From the NCBI RefSeq assembly GCF_949987535.1, contig NC_080081.1, positions 36,310,428 through 36,374,427 on the forward strand: a DNA stretch of 64,000 nt, given 5' to 3'. The translations under genes and the position numbers were made by a program. Positions 34,595-48,829 of the stretch are shown here, one piece after another; within the stretch, counting starts at the first letter, position 1; each line of letters opens with the position of its first letter. The stretch comes from Balaenoptera acutorostrata. Taxonomy: Eukaryota; Chordata; Mammalia; Artiodactyla; Balaenopteridae. Below the pieces are notes generated by a model, which was not told the origin of the DNA, searched no databases, and saw nothing but the letters and a program-made list of their open reading frames with translations.

Positions 34595-37500
34595 TAGAGC
34601 AGTTTAAGTTTTATAGGAAAATTGAGCATGAAGTACAGACACTTCCCATAAACTTCCCTCTGCCTACCCGCCCCCCATTTTCCCTATTATTAACACCTTG
34701 CATCAGTGAGGAACATTTGGTACAACTGATGAACAAACGTTGATACATTATTTTTAACAAAAGTCCATTGTTTACATTAGGATACACTCTTTTTGTTCTT
34801 TGGTTCTGTGGATTTTGACAAATGTATAAAGTTATACACGTACCCCATTCTAATACTATACAAAATATTTTCACTACCCTGAAAATTCCCTGTCTTCCAC
34901 ATAGTTATTTCCACCACTAAACCTTTAAAAATTAATGTTTTTAGTCTCTGTAGTTTTCACTCTTTCAGAATGTCATATAGCTGAAATCTTACAATGTGTA
35001 GCCTTTTCAGATTGGTTTCATTCACCTAGTAATGTGCATTTAAATTTCTTCCATACCTTCCTGTAACTTGATAGTTTTTTTTTTAATTGCTGAACAATAT
35101 TTTACTTTATGGATGTGCATACCACTGTTTGTTTATCCATTCAACTATTGAAGGACATCTTGGTTGCTTCTATTTTTTGGAAATTATGAATAAAGTTTCT
35201 ATAAATATTCATGTGCAGGATTTTGTGTGCACATAAGTTTTCACTACATTTGGTTAAAGACCTAGGAGCACAATTGTTGTATTACATGATAAGAAAGTGG
35301 TTAGCTTTTTAAAAAACTGCTGCACCATTTTGTACTCCAACCAACAATGAATGATGGTACCTGTTTCTCCACATCTTCAACAGTATTCTGTGTTGTCAGT
35401 ATTTTGGATTTTGGCATTTCTAATAGGTGTGCAGTGGTATATCATTATTATTTTAATACACAATTTCTTAATGGCATGTTATTGACATCTTTTTCTATGT
35501 TTGTTTGACATATGTATATACATATATATTTTTTTTAAGGAGGTGTCGGTTCAAAGCTTTAGCCTGCTGTTTTTTTTCTTATTTTTGAATTTTGAGTGTT
35601 CTTGTATATTTTGAATACTGTTCTTCTATTAGCTATGTGTTTTGCAAAACTTTTCTCCCAGTCAGTGACTTGTCTTTTCATTCCCTTAAGAGAAAATTTT
35701 GCAGAGCAGAAGTGTTTAATTTTAATGAAGTTCAACTTATGAATTTTTTCTTTCATGGATCAGGCTTTTGGTGTTAGTCTAAAAAATCATTGTCAATCCT
35801 GAGGTCACATAGATTTTCTTCTCTGTTATCTTCCTGAAGTTTTATAGTTTCATATTTTACTTTAGGTGTATGGTCCATTTCGGTTATTTTTTGTGGAAGT
35901 ATAAGGTCAGTATCTAAATGCATTTTTTTTTTTTTTTTTTTTGCCTGTGGCAAGTTGTTCCAGCATCACTTTTTGAAAAGGCTATTCTGTCTCCATTGGA
36001 TTGCCTTTGTCCCTCATGAAAGATTGATTGACTATATTCATGTGGGTCTATTTCTGACTCTTTATTATGTTTCATTGATCTATGTGCCTATTCTTTCACT
36101 AATATCACACTATCTTGATTACTGTAGCTTTATAACCAGTCTTGAAGTAGCTAGTGTCAGTCCTCTGATTTTGTTCTTCTTTAATATTACATTGGCTATT
36201 CTGGGTCTTTCGACTTTCTTTATAAACTTTAGAGTTTGTTTGCCAATTTCCACAAAGTAACTTGCTTAGATTTTGGTTGGGATTGCATTGATTCTATAGA
36301 TCAATTTGGGAAGAACTGACATTTTAACAATATTGCATCTTCCTATCTATGAATATAGACTATCTCTGCCTTTATTTAGAGCTTTGATTTCTTTCATTAG
36401 GTTTTATAGTTTTCCTCATATAGACCTCATATACATTTTGTTAGATTTTTACCTAAGCATTTTTTGATGCTAATGTAAATGGTGTTATGCTTTAAACTTC
36501 AAATTCCAATTGTTCATTGCTGGTATATAGGAAATCAATTGACCAGTGAAAACATCTGGACATTGTGCTTTCTGTTTTGGAATGTTATTTATTTGATTCA
36601 ATATCTTTAAAGGTTATTCAGATTATCTGCTTCTCCTTGCATGAGTTTTGATAGATTGTGTCTTTCAACAAATTGATTCATTTCATCTGTTACCAAATTT
36701 GTGAGCATATAGTTGTTCATAATAGTCTTTCATTAAATATTCATGGATTCAGTAGCAATAGTCCCTCTTTTATTTTTGATATTAGTAATTTGTGTCTTCT
36801 CTCCTTTTTTCTTGGTTAGTCTGAATAGGGGTTTATCAATCTTATCAATCTTTTCAAAGAATCAGATTTTGATTTCTTAGATTTTCTCTATTTTTTTTCT
36901 TCATTTCAATTATATTGATTTCTGTTCTGATTTTTATTATTTCTTTTCTTTAGCTTACTTTGGAATGAATTTGCTCTTATTTCCTAGTTTCTAAAGACAG
37001 AAGCATAGATTACTAATTTTAGATCTCTTCTAATATATGCTTTCAATGCTATTAATTTCACTCTACTGTTTTTGATGCATCCCACATACATTGATAGGTT
37101 GTGGTTTCATTTGCATTTATTTTAAACTATTTTAAAATTTCTCTTGAAACCTCTTATTGATCTACGTATTATTGAGAAGTCTCAAAATCTGCAAATATTT
37201 TGGAATTTTCCAGGTGTCCTTCTGTTATCGATTTCTAGTTTAATTCCACTGTGGTCTGAGAGCATACTTTATATGATGTCTGTTCTTTTAAATGTATTAA
37301 GGTGAGTTTTATGGCCCAGAATGTCATGTACCTTGGTGAATATTCCATGTGAGCTTGAGAAGAATGTGTATTCTGCTGTTGTTTGATGAAGTATTCTATA
37401 AATGTCAATTAGATCCAGTTGATTGATTGTCCCATTTAGTTCAGCCACATTCTTACTGATTTTCTGCCTGCTGTATGTGTCCACTACTGATAGGGGAGTG

Positions 37501-40500
37501 TTGAACTCTCCAAATGTAATAGTAGATTTATCTAGTTCTCTTTGCAATTCTATCAGTTTTGCCTCACATATTTTGACACTCTGTTATTAGGCACGTAGAT
37601 ATTAAGGATTGTTATGTCTTCTTGAAAAATTGATCCTTTTACCTTTATGTCATGCATCTTTTTATAATTCTTATTGCTCTGAAGTCGGCTCTGCCTGAAA
37701 GTAATATAACTATTCCCGTTTTCTTTTGAAGAGTGGTAGTCTGGCATATATTTCTCTGTCTTTATATTTAAAGTGGGTTTCTTCTAGACAACATATAGAT
37801 GAGCCTTCTTCTTTTTTCTGCTCTGAAATTCTCTGTCTTTTCATTGTTTTATTTAGACTATTCACATTTAAAGCGATTATTAATAGTTGCTATTATATCG
37901 CCCATACTTTAACTGTGTTCTATGTGTTGCCTTTGTTCTTTGTTTCTTTTTTATCTCCCACTTTTTCTACTTTCTTTGATTTTGAGAAATTTATATGATT
38001 CAATATTCTCTCCTCTCTTAGCATATCAGTTATGCTTCTTTTAAAGTGCTTAGTGATTGCCTTTGAGTTTTAAATATATGAGTAATACGAATCCCCTTCT
38101 AAATAACACTACAGCTTTATAGGTACCTTATAAGAGTACCTTATAAAAATACCTTATAACAGAGTATTTCCAATCCCTCTCTCCACTTGCTTTTCATATG
38201 ACTATCGTTTATTTCAATTATCCACAAGCTATAACCACCAAATACATCATTGCTATTGTTTTGAACAAATTGTTAAATTAAGAAAAGAAAATTTTATATA
38301 TTACCTTTATTTATTCCTTCCCCAATATTCTTCCTTTCTTTATGTAGATCCAAGTTTCTGACCTATATAGTTTTCCTTCTCTTCGAATAACTTCTTTAAC
38401 CTTTCTTACAAGGTAAGCCTATTTGTGGCAAAGTCTATTTTTCTTGTCTGAGAGGGTCTTTATTTCTCTTTCATGTTTGAGGAGTAATTTCACTCTAAAT
38501 AGGATTTTAGCTTGGTGTTTTCTTGCTTTTTTTCTTTCAACCCTTTAAGTATTTACTCCACTCTTTTTGCTTGCATAGAGGAAATATTTCAGAAGAGAAG
38601 TTTGATGTAATTCTCATCTTGCTCCTCTATAGGCATGGTGTTTCCCTCTTCCCCCTGGATTCTTTCAAGATTTTCTCTTTGTCTTTGATTTTCTTCAGTG
38701 TAAATATAATACACCTAAATAAAGAATTTTTGGTATTTATCCTGTTTAGTGTTATCTGAGAATTCTGGATGTGCAGTTTGGTGTCTGTCATTAGTTTTGG
38801 AAAATTCTCAGCCACTAGTATTACCTAAATTATTTTCTCTGTTTCTTTTTCCCATTCTTCTCCTTCTGGTATGTCCATTACACATAAGACTACACTTTTT
38901 GCAATTGGACCACAGTTCTTGGATATACTGTTTCATAGTTTTTGTTTTTGTTTTTCTCTTTTCATTTTAGTTTTGGAGGTTTTTACTGAGATATCTTCAA
39001 AGTCACTGATTACTTTCTCAACTGTGTGTGGTCTACTGATGAGCTCATCAAAGTCATTCATTTCTGTTAGAGTGTTTTTGAATTCTAGCATTTCCTTTTG
39101 TTTCTTTCTCAGAGTTTCCACATCTTTGCTTATATTTCTATCTGTTTTTGCATGTTGTGTACTTTTCCCATTAGAGCCTTTAAGATGTTATATTTAGCAT
39201 ATTACTTTTCCCATTACAGTCCGTAGCAAAGTTATTTCAAATTCCCAATTTGAAAATTTCAAAATCTATGCCATATCTGAGTCTGGTTCTGATGCTTGAT
39301 CTGTTTCTTCAGACTATATATTTTGCCCCTTTAGCAAGCCTTGCAATTTTTTTGTTGAAAGCCATACATGATGTGTCACGCAAAAAGAACCTGAGGCTCT
39401 ATGGTTGTCTGGTTAGAAGTTAGACTTTGTTTACGTTTTGCTAAAGCTGTGATGTCAGAGGCTAAACTTTGCTCTGGTCTTCTTATTTGTGCCCCCTGTG
39501 TTTTATCTGGTTATCCCTAAACAATCTTTAAATAGCTTTGAAGTCTTTCAGTTCTTTTAGTATAATCCCCTTGTATTATACAGGAGAATTATTGATGTGG
39601 TGGTAGAGGTGGGTTTGTGGAAGCACTGTATAGTGCCCTATGATTAGGTCACAGTCGTTTTTTTTTAAACTTTTTATTTTATATTGGAGTATAGCCAATT
39701 AACAATGTTGTGATAATTTTAGGTGCACAGCAGAGCAACTCAGCCATACATATACATGTATACTTTCTCCCCCAAACTCCCCTCCTATCCAGGCTTCTAC
39801 ATAACACTGAGCAGAGTTCCTTGTGCTATACAGCAGGTCCTTGTTGGTTATCCATTTTAAATATAGCAGTGTGTACATGTCACTCCCAAACTCCCTAACT
39901 ATCCCTTTCCCCCACCCTTTCCCCCTGGTAACCATAAGTTCATTCTCTAAGTCTGTGAGTCTGTTTCTGTTTTGTAAATAAGTTCATTTGTATCATTTCT
40001 TTTTAGGTTCCACATATAAGGGATATCATACAATATTTCTCTTTCTCTGTCTGACTTACTTCACTCAGTATGACAATCTCTAGGTCCATCCATGTTGCTG
40101 CAAATGGCATTATTTCATTCTTTGTAATGGCAGAGTAATATTCCATTGTATATATGTACCATATCTTCTTTATCCATTCCTCTGTCAATGGACATTTAGG
40201 TTGCTTCCATGTCTTGGCTATTGTAAACAGTGGGAATATTTCCAGAGAAAAACATGGCCCAAAAGGATACATGCACCCCAGTGGTCAGTCTTTTAGTGAG
40301 CCTGAGTTGGCTATTTCCTCTCTCCCAGATGGATTAAGTTTTGATAAAATCCCAATAGGTTACATTCTGGTATGACAGTGTAATAGATCCCTTGAGGTTA
40401 GGTCTTATTAAAGAGAATAGAGAACGCTGAGGGTATTTCAAAAGAATTTCTTCTTTTTCCCTTCTCCTACTGGAAATAAGAGAGGATTTTTCTTGGATCT

Positions 40501-40580
40501 TCACATTAAGACTCTGGTAGAAGTCCCCTGGAATTAAAACTCACAAAAACATGAACCTCCCTCCCCTAAAACTGGGCCTC
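34595..40580 (-). mobile_element. Long antisense L1M, split by a younger L1
   Basis: Read on the minus strand, this is an old L1 running from a 5' UTR (40580-39240, interrupted) through ORF1 (about 39200-38500) and the ORF2 endonuclease to the ORF2 C-terminus and 3' UTR (to about 34595). Endonuclease remnants are visible as two open pieces. The piece at 37553-37747 contains DIKVKGSIFQEDITILNIY. The piece at 37269-37547 contains GEFNTPLS, QLDLIDIYRILHQ and VHDILGHKTHL, so the usual GDFN reads GEFN. ORF1-like coiled-coil text is seen at 38933-39121. The central RT block is short or missing around 36480-36620. A poly-T run is at about 35923-35942. The younger L1 at 39658-40232 is nested in the 5' UTR. 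Confidence 0.82.
39658..40232 (-). mobile_element. Younger L1 3' end, antisense, nested
   Basis: Starts with the reverse complement of an A-rich tail (poly-T near 39658-39667), continues through the antisense 3' UTR and into the last part of ORF2 (minus-strand text YIYTMEYYSAITKNEI near 40150). It breaks off at about 40232, after which the older L1M 5' UTR resumes. It closely resembles the 3' end of the L1 at 1072-6224 and is therefore likely of similar age. I could not identify its target-site duplication with confidence. Confidence 0.88.
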
Positions 40581-41394
40581 TGGAACATTTAACTCTTGAA
40601 CTAACTTCCTCATAGTTTTAACTGAATTTTAGTTATTTTTATGAGAAGAAAAAAACCGATAGTATTAAAAATTAATCTATTCAACTATTTGCATAAATTT
40701 ATTATCAAACTTTTACATCAGAATTTACATTAAGCCATAACTATTTAGTTATTTCATAGGTGAGCAAATGCATCTGTTTTATTTCTACTCACAAAATAGG
40801 CACATTTTTATACACTACAGCATATGCACACCCACTGTATGTAATAACTTTAAATACAATATTGGAAGTTCTTGTAAGTGAGGTGACATTTGTGAAACTT
40901 AACCTGGGTCCAAAACTCAGATATATATCCCTGTATAAAAGATAAAGTATTTAAAAACAACATCCAATACAATATACCTTGATTTAGAAGACCTTGAAGT
41001 TCTTAATAAAATCATCATAATTTAACGATTTTATGTCAATGTAAAGAAAATGAAAATTAATGTTACTTTCATTTATACTTTTGATGGGTCTAATGGTCAA
41101 AACTTTAGTGAAGAACATATGGTTTACCATGACCAAAGAAAACTTTGAAAATTAACAGCATATTCTGCTGAAAGTATAACTCTGTGACAGATATAGTTTG
41201 TAAATACAAAGCACATACAAAAGTTGTTTATACTTTATGTGTTGTATTAACTTTAGAAAAATTGATACTCATTTCTGTTACTTTTAAAACAAATTTTAAT
41301 GTTAATCAAAATAATGTTAACTAAATAAATACTTAGAAACACATATTATTCTCATAAATAATAACTAACAAAGTATCAATGATGATATTTAAAA
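40581..41394. other. Unassigned AT-rich DNA
   Basis: No recognised repeat or gene. Short open frames at 40760-40945 have no known motif. Confidence 0.5.
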
Positions 41395-41825
41395 TAAGTA
41401 AAACAAGCCAGAGAGAGAAAGACAAACACTGCATGGTACCATTTAAATGCAGAATCTAAGAAAAAAAAGTCAAACTCACAGAAACAGAGAGTAGAAAAGT
41501 GGTTGCCAGGGACTAGAGAGTGGGAGAAATAGGGAGGAGTAACGATACAAGCTTTCAGCTATAAGATGAATAAGGTCTGAAGATCTAATTTAAAATATGG
41601 TGACTATAGTTGATAGCACTATATTACAATAATTGAAATTTGCTAATAAAGTAGAACTTAAATGTTCTTACCAAAAAAAAAAAAAAGATAAATATGTGGA
41701 ATTTTTATTAACTAGATTTGGGGAATCCTTTCACGGTGTATACATATATCAAATCACCAAATTTACAACTAAAATATGTTACAATTTTATTTGCTAATTA
41801 TATCTTAATAAACCTGAAAAATATT
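41395..41825 (+). mobile_element. L1MA-like 3' end fragment
   Basis: The segment runs from the end of ORF2 and the 3' UTR (GAAACAGAGAGTAGAAAAGTGGTTGCCAGGG) through ATATGGTGACTATAGTTGATAG to CACGGTGTATACATATATCAAATCA and the terminal TATATCTTAATAAACCTGAAAAA. An A-run at about 41672-41685 lies inside it. This is the familiar 3' end of L1MA elements. Confidence 0.85.
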
Positions 41826-42554
41826 AAGAAGAGAAAAAAAGAAATAACATGTAAAAGCCATGTGGAATAAAATAAATTTGGATCTATATAAAAAATTAAA
41901 TTAAAATTAATTTTAAATTACCTTGGTTTTCATATGATAATTGAGTATCTTCACATATACCCAATTATCCTTAAGAAAACAAACCCAAGTATTTTTATTT
42001 ACACTAAAAATAGTCTTTGGAGTTAACAGAGTAATTAAACCTGTCTCTCACTTCCCCAAAAAGGTCAGTGGAGGGTGTTGATCAATGTGTCTGAGATGGT
42101 CTGAATATTTAAGAGGTTTTGTATATTTGGAACAGTCACTATTAAGCCTGTCAGTATTTCTGGAGTTTTCTTTCTTACCAGACGTCTTGGGGTGGCAATT
42201 GTAGCTTTCTATTTCTTCTGTACCTCCGTCTAGTTTTGGAAAAAAATTTGCTCCACTCGTTGGTGGAACCATTACCTGAGAACAGCAATGATTATGGCAG
42301 AGGTAATGATGAAGGATGGTGGGTCTCAGTGACTCTTATGGCCATAGAGTCCATGCTCCTTGAAAAGTCCCACTGTTTGCATATTTCAGCAACCAGAGCC
42401 TCTCCCAAAACTTTTTGTGCAGGACTCTGTCATTCCTATTACCTGCGCTAGCACTGTCCCTCCTTTCCAATCCTGTAAAAAGGAGCTCCATTTGAATGAC
42501 TTGCCCATGTTGGACCACAGCCTGAGCAACAGGTGGTCTGAATGGCAGTTTATC
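41826..42554. other. Unassigned DNA, partly balanced composition
   Basis: No gene called. The part from 42010 to 42550 is less AT-rich, with overlapping open frames of about 70-77 codons on both strands (42048-42581). None has a recognisable domain, so I do not call a CDS. Confidence 0.45.
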
Positions 42555-42760
42555 CCAAACAGGGTTCAAGTCCCTGGGTAACCACTTGGTGGCTGTGTGA
42601 CATTGAGCAAGTCCATCACCTTCTTATAGTCATAATATTCTACCAAAAAATAGAGAGTAAGTTAAAATATATATACTGTAGGAATGGGAAAAAATGATAC
42701 CTACCTCACAGGGTGTTTTGAAAATCAAATGAGATCATTCTATTACTTCAGTGTATTACA
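42555..42760 (+). mobile_element. MIR SINE, sense
   Basis: AGGGTTCAAGTCCCTGGG near 42560 resembles the tRNA-derived part. CTGTGTGACATTGAGCAAGTC, GATACCTACCTCACAGGGTG and AAATCAAATGAGATCAT follow in MIR order. There is an insertion of AT-rich bases near 42650-42680. Confidence 0.82.
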
Positions 42761-42964
42761 TATAATAGAATAACATTGAATAGAGGACACTTTTTGCATA
42801 TTACTTATTTCTTTCTAAAGTATAATATGAAAATGCTTAGGTATTACCAGGTTTGATTAGTGTATTTTTTATGGAGGTTTTGAGTACTTATTCAGTCACT
42901 GTTTGGAAGATTATGCCATGACAGTTTCTCCAGTTGAGCCAAATTATAAAGCTGAATTGTGGAA

Positions 42965-43070
42965 ACCAGGGTGTGAGAACCATGAAGGCAGAGACTTGGT
43001 TTCTTTTATTCTGTATCCCCAGTGCTCTGTTTAGTGCCTAGAAAGTGATCAATAAATATTATTTTATATA
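42965..43070 (+). mobile_element. L2 3' end fragment
   Basis: CATGAAGGCAGAGACTTGG, TCTGTATCCCCAGTGCTC, TAGTGCCTAGAAAGTG and ATCAATAAATATTATTTTAT follow the L2 3' terminal consensus. Confidence 0.82.
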
Positions 43071-45484
43071 TTAAATACTGAAAAGCATGCTTTTGGAATG
43101 ATAAAGAAACATGACTCTGAACAAGGAGAAATGTGCTTAGGTAGGTGGGTAGCTAGATTAGCATCTAAGAGAAACTATATAAGATAATTGTTTTTCATTC
43201 TGTTGTAATGTAATCTTTCCACTTTCAACAGAAGTATAATATGTACTGTGGTTACAAATAGGAATCTAAGAACTTAGCACAGGCCATCATATGCCATGCA
43301 AATTATCCATTATAATTCCAACCGTGACAGGGACAAGGACTCTTTTGCAGCTGATTTGTGAGGCCTATCTCTAATGACAAAGAGAAGCAAATAAAACTTG
43401 CCCAGCATTATCAGGCTCTGGAATAAATTTTTCTCACTAACCAGGAAGGATTAGGAATCTGAGGCCAAAATTGAGGTAGTTCATGGAGTTTCTTTTTCCC
43501 AAACCTATTTTTAATGTATCTCTAAAGAGGAATTTTGCTCATTTCCCTAATTTACTAAGTCATTAACCTGGAGTTAAATTATTCATCAAAATGTTTTTGA
43601 TAATGTTTCTATATTGTTTTATACTATTTACACCCTAAATGTCTTATTTAAGTCTATATCCTCATGCTTCACACAACTGTCATGGAGAGGGTGTCCAATA
43701 AAGGCTTGCTAATCTTGCTTCATAAAGATCTTTTTAAAAAATAAATCTCTCATTTCCAGATGATTTAGACTGACTAAATTGGTAATTTTACCCTTACTTA
43801 ATATGCTTCTAAAACATGCTTTAATTTTCTACCTCCTCTTGAGAACACAAAGCTTGAGTACAAATTCACAGAGCAGACAGTAAAAAGCACAGCTGGTGAA
43901 CCACAGGGCAAATTTGCAAACCCTTGTGTTGCTTGATTTAGTTCAGTTAATTACTGTTTATTTTGAATAATTATGCTATAGTCTGTAGTTTAAAAAACAT
44001 TTTTGTCTGAGTAAATTGATAGAAATATTTATCAATGTCTCTAGTTAATGCTTTAATTTCCCCCGGATAATCACTGTGGAATGCAAAATTTAGCACACTG
44101 GTCTTCATAATAGGAGTTGATATATGCTTAGCCTTCTCTTTTAAATATTTTCTGCTTTATCTTGGTTTTGATGAAGTGATGAATGTTAGTGGTAAACCTG
44201 GGAATTCTGACTACCATCTGTTTGATCCACCTGCTACACCCTTACATCAACTGATGCTTAGGTGCCATTGAATCGAACAAAGACATTGTTTCTGGCATTA
44301 ATGTAAATCTAAAAAAGTTCTGGTTATAATGGGTTTACATTACTTGTCTTTGCACAGTTTATTTCCCCCCAAACACATAGATTTAAAGAATAAAATCCAA
44401 GGGAAAATGTTATGGTCTCTAAAACCTTCCACTGTTCTTAAAATTTTATTTTAAACAGTAGTTGCTGCTGCAAAGTGTATTTCTTTCCCAGTGTTAATGA
44501 ACAATAAATTAAATAAAAGATGTCTGCTTTCTTGTTACTGACTGTTGTAGGAATAGGCAAGCACCTCAGCATTCAGCTTTTCATTCTTAATCAGATACTT
44601 CCTACCTCTTCCTAATCTATTATTCTCTCCTTAATATGGTTCACGGTGTAGGGAAGTTTGGCTAGCATGCCATAGTCTAGTGAGATTTGACCACAAAGCT
44701 GGTGCTGGCAATGATCATCTCTTACAAGCAAAGTGCTTGGCCTGAATAACCCAAGGATGTGAAATCCTGCATAAAAGTACCAACAAATTTTAATAACTTG
44801 AGTGGTATTTAATTTGTCCTGGACTTATAGTCAATAAACAGCACTAGAGTATCAAGTCAACATCATTTGATCATGACTTAGGTGTTTGCCAAAATCACTC
44901 TCTCCATCCTTTTAAACCCTGATTCATTTTTCTAAAATGTAATTTTCCTAACTGTAATTAAATAACAGCTGTGCTTTAGTTTTTAAATAATATCTATATT
45001 GTAGAACATAAATCTCTGAAAGGTAAGAAACATGAATTCATAGAAAAGCCTGTCTCAGATTTTTAGTACTTTTGAAACAATATTAAATAAGCTAATGATA
45101 ATTTTAAAGAAATAGAAGTGAAGCAATAAAGAAGATTGTAATCAATGCTTATTTTCTCCTTACTTTCCCTAATTTGCTTCCTCGTTCCCTCATAACATAT
45201 TTGTGTTAAGGGAGTGTTTCTGCTTCAGAATGAAGAACTGATATAGTGAGAATTGACGTTAGGCCAGGAATTGACAATTGAGCCAGTGAGCAGACAGTGC
45301 CCCAAGACAATTTGTGATGCGTTTTAGAACAAAAGAAGTGAACAGTGTCAACAGCTTTCATTTATTTTGAGCCAACTGTCTTTGAGAATAAAAATTATGA
45401 ACTATTTTGCCCTATCCCCTATGCATATAGGTATATACAAGAATCTTTTCAGAGATTCAGACATCAATGACAACATAGATTTGA
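43071..45484. other. 2.4-kb repeat-poor block, no gene seen
   Basis: No element was recognised and no open frame of note occurs. Such a block among dense fossils may simply be too old to read, or may be under some constraint. Confidence 0.45.
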
Positions 45485-45970
45485 TAATTTGTGGTTAAAA
45501 TTCAAAGGGATATAAAGCAGAATCAGGAGACCAGCAAATTTATTCAAAATCGTTAATATCTGGAAATAATCCAACAAGGGAATAAATATAGTTTTTAAAT
45601 TATGAAATATTTATGCAATAGAATACTACTGAGCTATTAAAAAAAGTTGAATCTCAAAAAATTTCTGAGCACAAGAAGCTGGTTACAAAGAGTATGTACT
45701 TTATAATCCTATTCATGTGAAATCCTATGACAGGCCAAAGTTATCCATGGTGATAAAAATTAGATGTCTTGGCCTGATCAAAATGTTTGATGGGGATTTG
45801 ACTGCCCAAGATTATAATGAAACTTTCTTGAATGAGGGAAATAAAATGTAATTAAGATGGGATCGTGCTTTCATACGTATACATGTTGGTGAAAATTAGA
45901 CAAGCTGTATACTTCATATGTGTGCATTTTGTAGTACTGAAGTTGCATCTCAAAATTAATTAAAAGAAAA
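45485..45970 (+). mobile_element. L1M (L1M4-like) 3' fragment
   Basis: AATATCTGGAAATAATCCAACAAGGGAATAAATA and ATGCAATAGAATACTACTGAGC match the L1 ORF2 end. GATGGGATCGTGCTTTCATACGTATACATGT and TTGCATCTCAAAATTAATTAAAAG match a 3' UTR. It is heavily decayed. Confidence 0.68.
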
Positions 45971-46119
45971 TAGATAATCAGGGGACTTGAAGAGCTGAAA
46001 GCTCCAGGTAACAATGTCAAGGAGACCATGCATAGGAGTCAGTTTCTCTCACCCTGCTTTAAACTTAAGTCTAGGATAGTGGCACAAGTCTGTTGTGCAC
46101 TAGCATTGGCAGGTGGCCA

Positions 46120-46335
46120 GGTTATTTATTATATTTCTTCATTTCTTCCAGATATATTTACTCATCAGACACAGTATTAAGCACTACATATACAATGGTG
46201 GGCAATGGTCACTAACCTTGTAAGCTTACAGTTAAGAGAATATTAACCAAACAACTGAAAATATGAAACAAGACAGTCATGGCGAGGACTCTCACAGCAG
46301 ATGTGTGGACAAAGGCTGAGCATCAGTTTCTGAAT
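46120..46335 (-). mobile_element. L2 3' end fragment, antisense
   Basis: CATTTCTTCCAGATATATTTACTCATCAGACACAGTATTAAGCAC and CAATGGTCACTAACCTTGTAAGCTTACAGTTAAG follow the reverse complement of the L2 3' region. Confidence 0.7.
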
Positions 46336-48829
46336 GACAAGTTATAACACCCCCGTACATATTGACATGAAACACACTATAGCATTCCTATGTATTTAAT
46401 GTTCATCTAGCAAATTTTGGGTGCCAACTGACCAAAGTAAATATTGCTGCTTTGTTCATTCTCTTTGCATGCTGATTAACTAGTTCTCATAAATAACTGT
46501 TGCTTTGTTCAGTATGTACCCATGTCCTTTAATTAGTCTTCTACCTAGAGCTTGATAGTCAATCAGTTCTCAGGATAGGTATTTTTATAACCTGTGATTA
46601 TCCAATTAATATTTTGATGGATATTTTCCTGAAGAAAACAACATTTCATAGTATTGATGTTCTGGTAGTTTTGAGTTAACCCTGCTGAGTTCAAGAATGA
46701 CTCAGACTCTAGGTAGAAAAGAAACCATAGAGTTACATACGCCCACCTATAAATAAAATCTAAGCCGAAACACAATATTTTCAAAATTTATTCTCCAAGG
46801 CAGCACATCTCACATACAAAAAAGCAAGGCATTCATGCAAAACAGGCAATTGTGAGGTAGCTTGCCAGGCTGTGTTACTAGCAACAGAGAACTGAATAAT
46901 TTCATATTCTTTTTTTTTTTTTCCAAAATTAAACGTATTCAAAAATATCTCAATAGTTGTCCTCTTTCTTATTTTTTATTTTTTTTTGGAGTGAAAAGAT
47001 GAGGTTACATTTTGTAAAATAAGGAATTTTACAAAGCCAAAATCCTATTTTACTTACATTGAAGTTTCTGATTAAGTATGCTATTAAGTGGATGGAATAT
47101 CATCATGCTTGTTAGGTTGTGATTTTGCATTTTCTTTTCCTTTTGCACTTATATTTTCTTTTTTAATTAAATTTTATCAATGGATAAATTTTTAATGACA
47201 AAATGGCAAGGGGAAATGAGAGTATGAGTGAAAGTGACAATAAAAACATTACTGTACATAACAGTTCATTAGTTATAAAGATCAAATCAGAAATCATTTC
47301 ATGATGCCAGTGAAGTGTTACTAAATACATTACATGTTTAAATCCATAAAAGCTATGACTGCAACTTTAATAAAGACTATCCTTCTTAGAGTTAAAAACT
47401 GTGCACTTATTATTAATGCTGTCTGTGGAGTGGCTGCTTCAAAAAATAAAACCATGATTCTTAGAAAAATATAATATTGGAATAAAGAAGACACTTGTAT
47501 CTCTCAAGAGCTTTATGTATCCCACTGACAAAAGTCTACATACAGAAAAGCAATCAGAGATGGACCTGGATGCTTAGAGTTTTAGGTGAAGGCTTGGAAT
47601 GAATGATGAATTACAATTGAGTTGTCTTCAGAGGCAACTGAATTGCCATTAAGAAAGATTAGAATCTGTGGCCAAATTTAACGGTACTAAGTATCTCCAG
47701 GAAGCAACCATGATGTGATTTGGAAAGCTAAAATGAAAAAGGAGTTTTAGAAGAGAAAATAAAATTCTTTATTAACTTAAGGTAAAAAGATCAAGGACAA
47801 TATCACATACTTTTGAACAGAAGAAAAAATTGATAACTGAGAATGTACATTCACTTAATTTTTTTCAAATTCATTTTATTTTTTAAGTTCTTTTTTCTTT
47901 TTAGTAAACTTTGTACTTGTATAACTAGATTATAATTCTGTTACGCAAATGTGAATAGGGATGAAATTACTGAACTAATAAGAATAGTATGGTTTTCACA
48001 AACACAAGTTCAAAACATTAAAAAACTAAACTAAACAAATAAAAGTTACTATAAGACAGTCATGGATAGATGCTATATACACTTACTCATCAATTAATTT
48101 ACTTATACTCAATTCCATGAGTATTTTTATCTTGCACTGATTAAAGGTGAACTAATTCAGTTTTATTAAACAGAATAGGGAAAAAAAGTTATCTTACACT
48201 GAGGAGTTTTGATCTAGATTTCTATTTCAATGTCTTCATGCACCCTAAATAATTAATTTAAGGTTCATGGAATACAAATATATTTAGAAAGCACGCCTTT
48301 TACTTTTACATCTAAATCATTCAAATGGTTTATATTGATAAATTTTGCTGAATAAATCTCAAATTTAAATTGTTCATTTGTACCTCAAAATTTCTCATCA
48401 GTTCAAGATAGATAGTTTTATATGGATATGGATTTTCTGCTTCTCATATTTATTATATTTAAAAGAACAAAAGATTTATGCTTCTGGCTGGGTTACAGAA
48501 GCAAGAATTAGATACTCCTCCTGCTGAGAATTTTAAAAAGTGGATTAAAAATAAATAAACATACAAACAAAAACAGCAGGCAGCAAGGATTTGGGGATGC
48601 AAAATCTTGATATACAGAGAAGGGAATTGGGATAAACCCTGTATTTGAAGCTACTTTTACCTTCAAAACCTTTGCCAATTCACAGGGCAGGTTATGGACG
48701 CTATGCAAAAAGCCATGTAATATATATTTCCAAAAATGAACCAACTTAAAAAAAAAAAAAAAAAAAGCAACTTTTTTAAAAAAAGGAAACTTCAACTGGC
48801 TACTTTACAAAAGCGGGCACCCAAATGGG
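46336..48829. other. 2.5-kb stretch without confident features
   Basis: Mostly AT-rich unique-looking DNA. The part at 48480-48829 may be the upstream portion of the L1M fragment that follows, but I cannot align it reliably. An A18 run lies near 48749-48766. Confidence 0.45.

Noticed and set aside
42048..42581. Overlapping 70-77 codon frames on both strands, possible exon
   Set aside because: No domain, no convincing splice pair, and the right side runs into a MIR element.
48508..48795. Hydrophobic 95-codon minus-strand frame resembling a membrane protein
   Set aside because: The Phe run comes from the A18 tract near 48749-48766, and the remainder has no recognisable motif.
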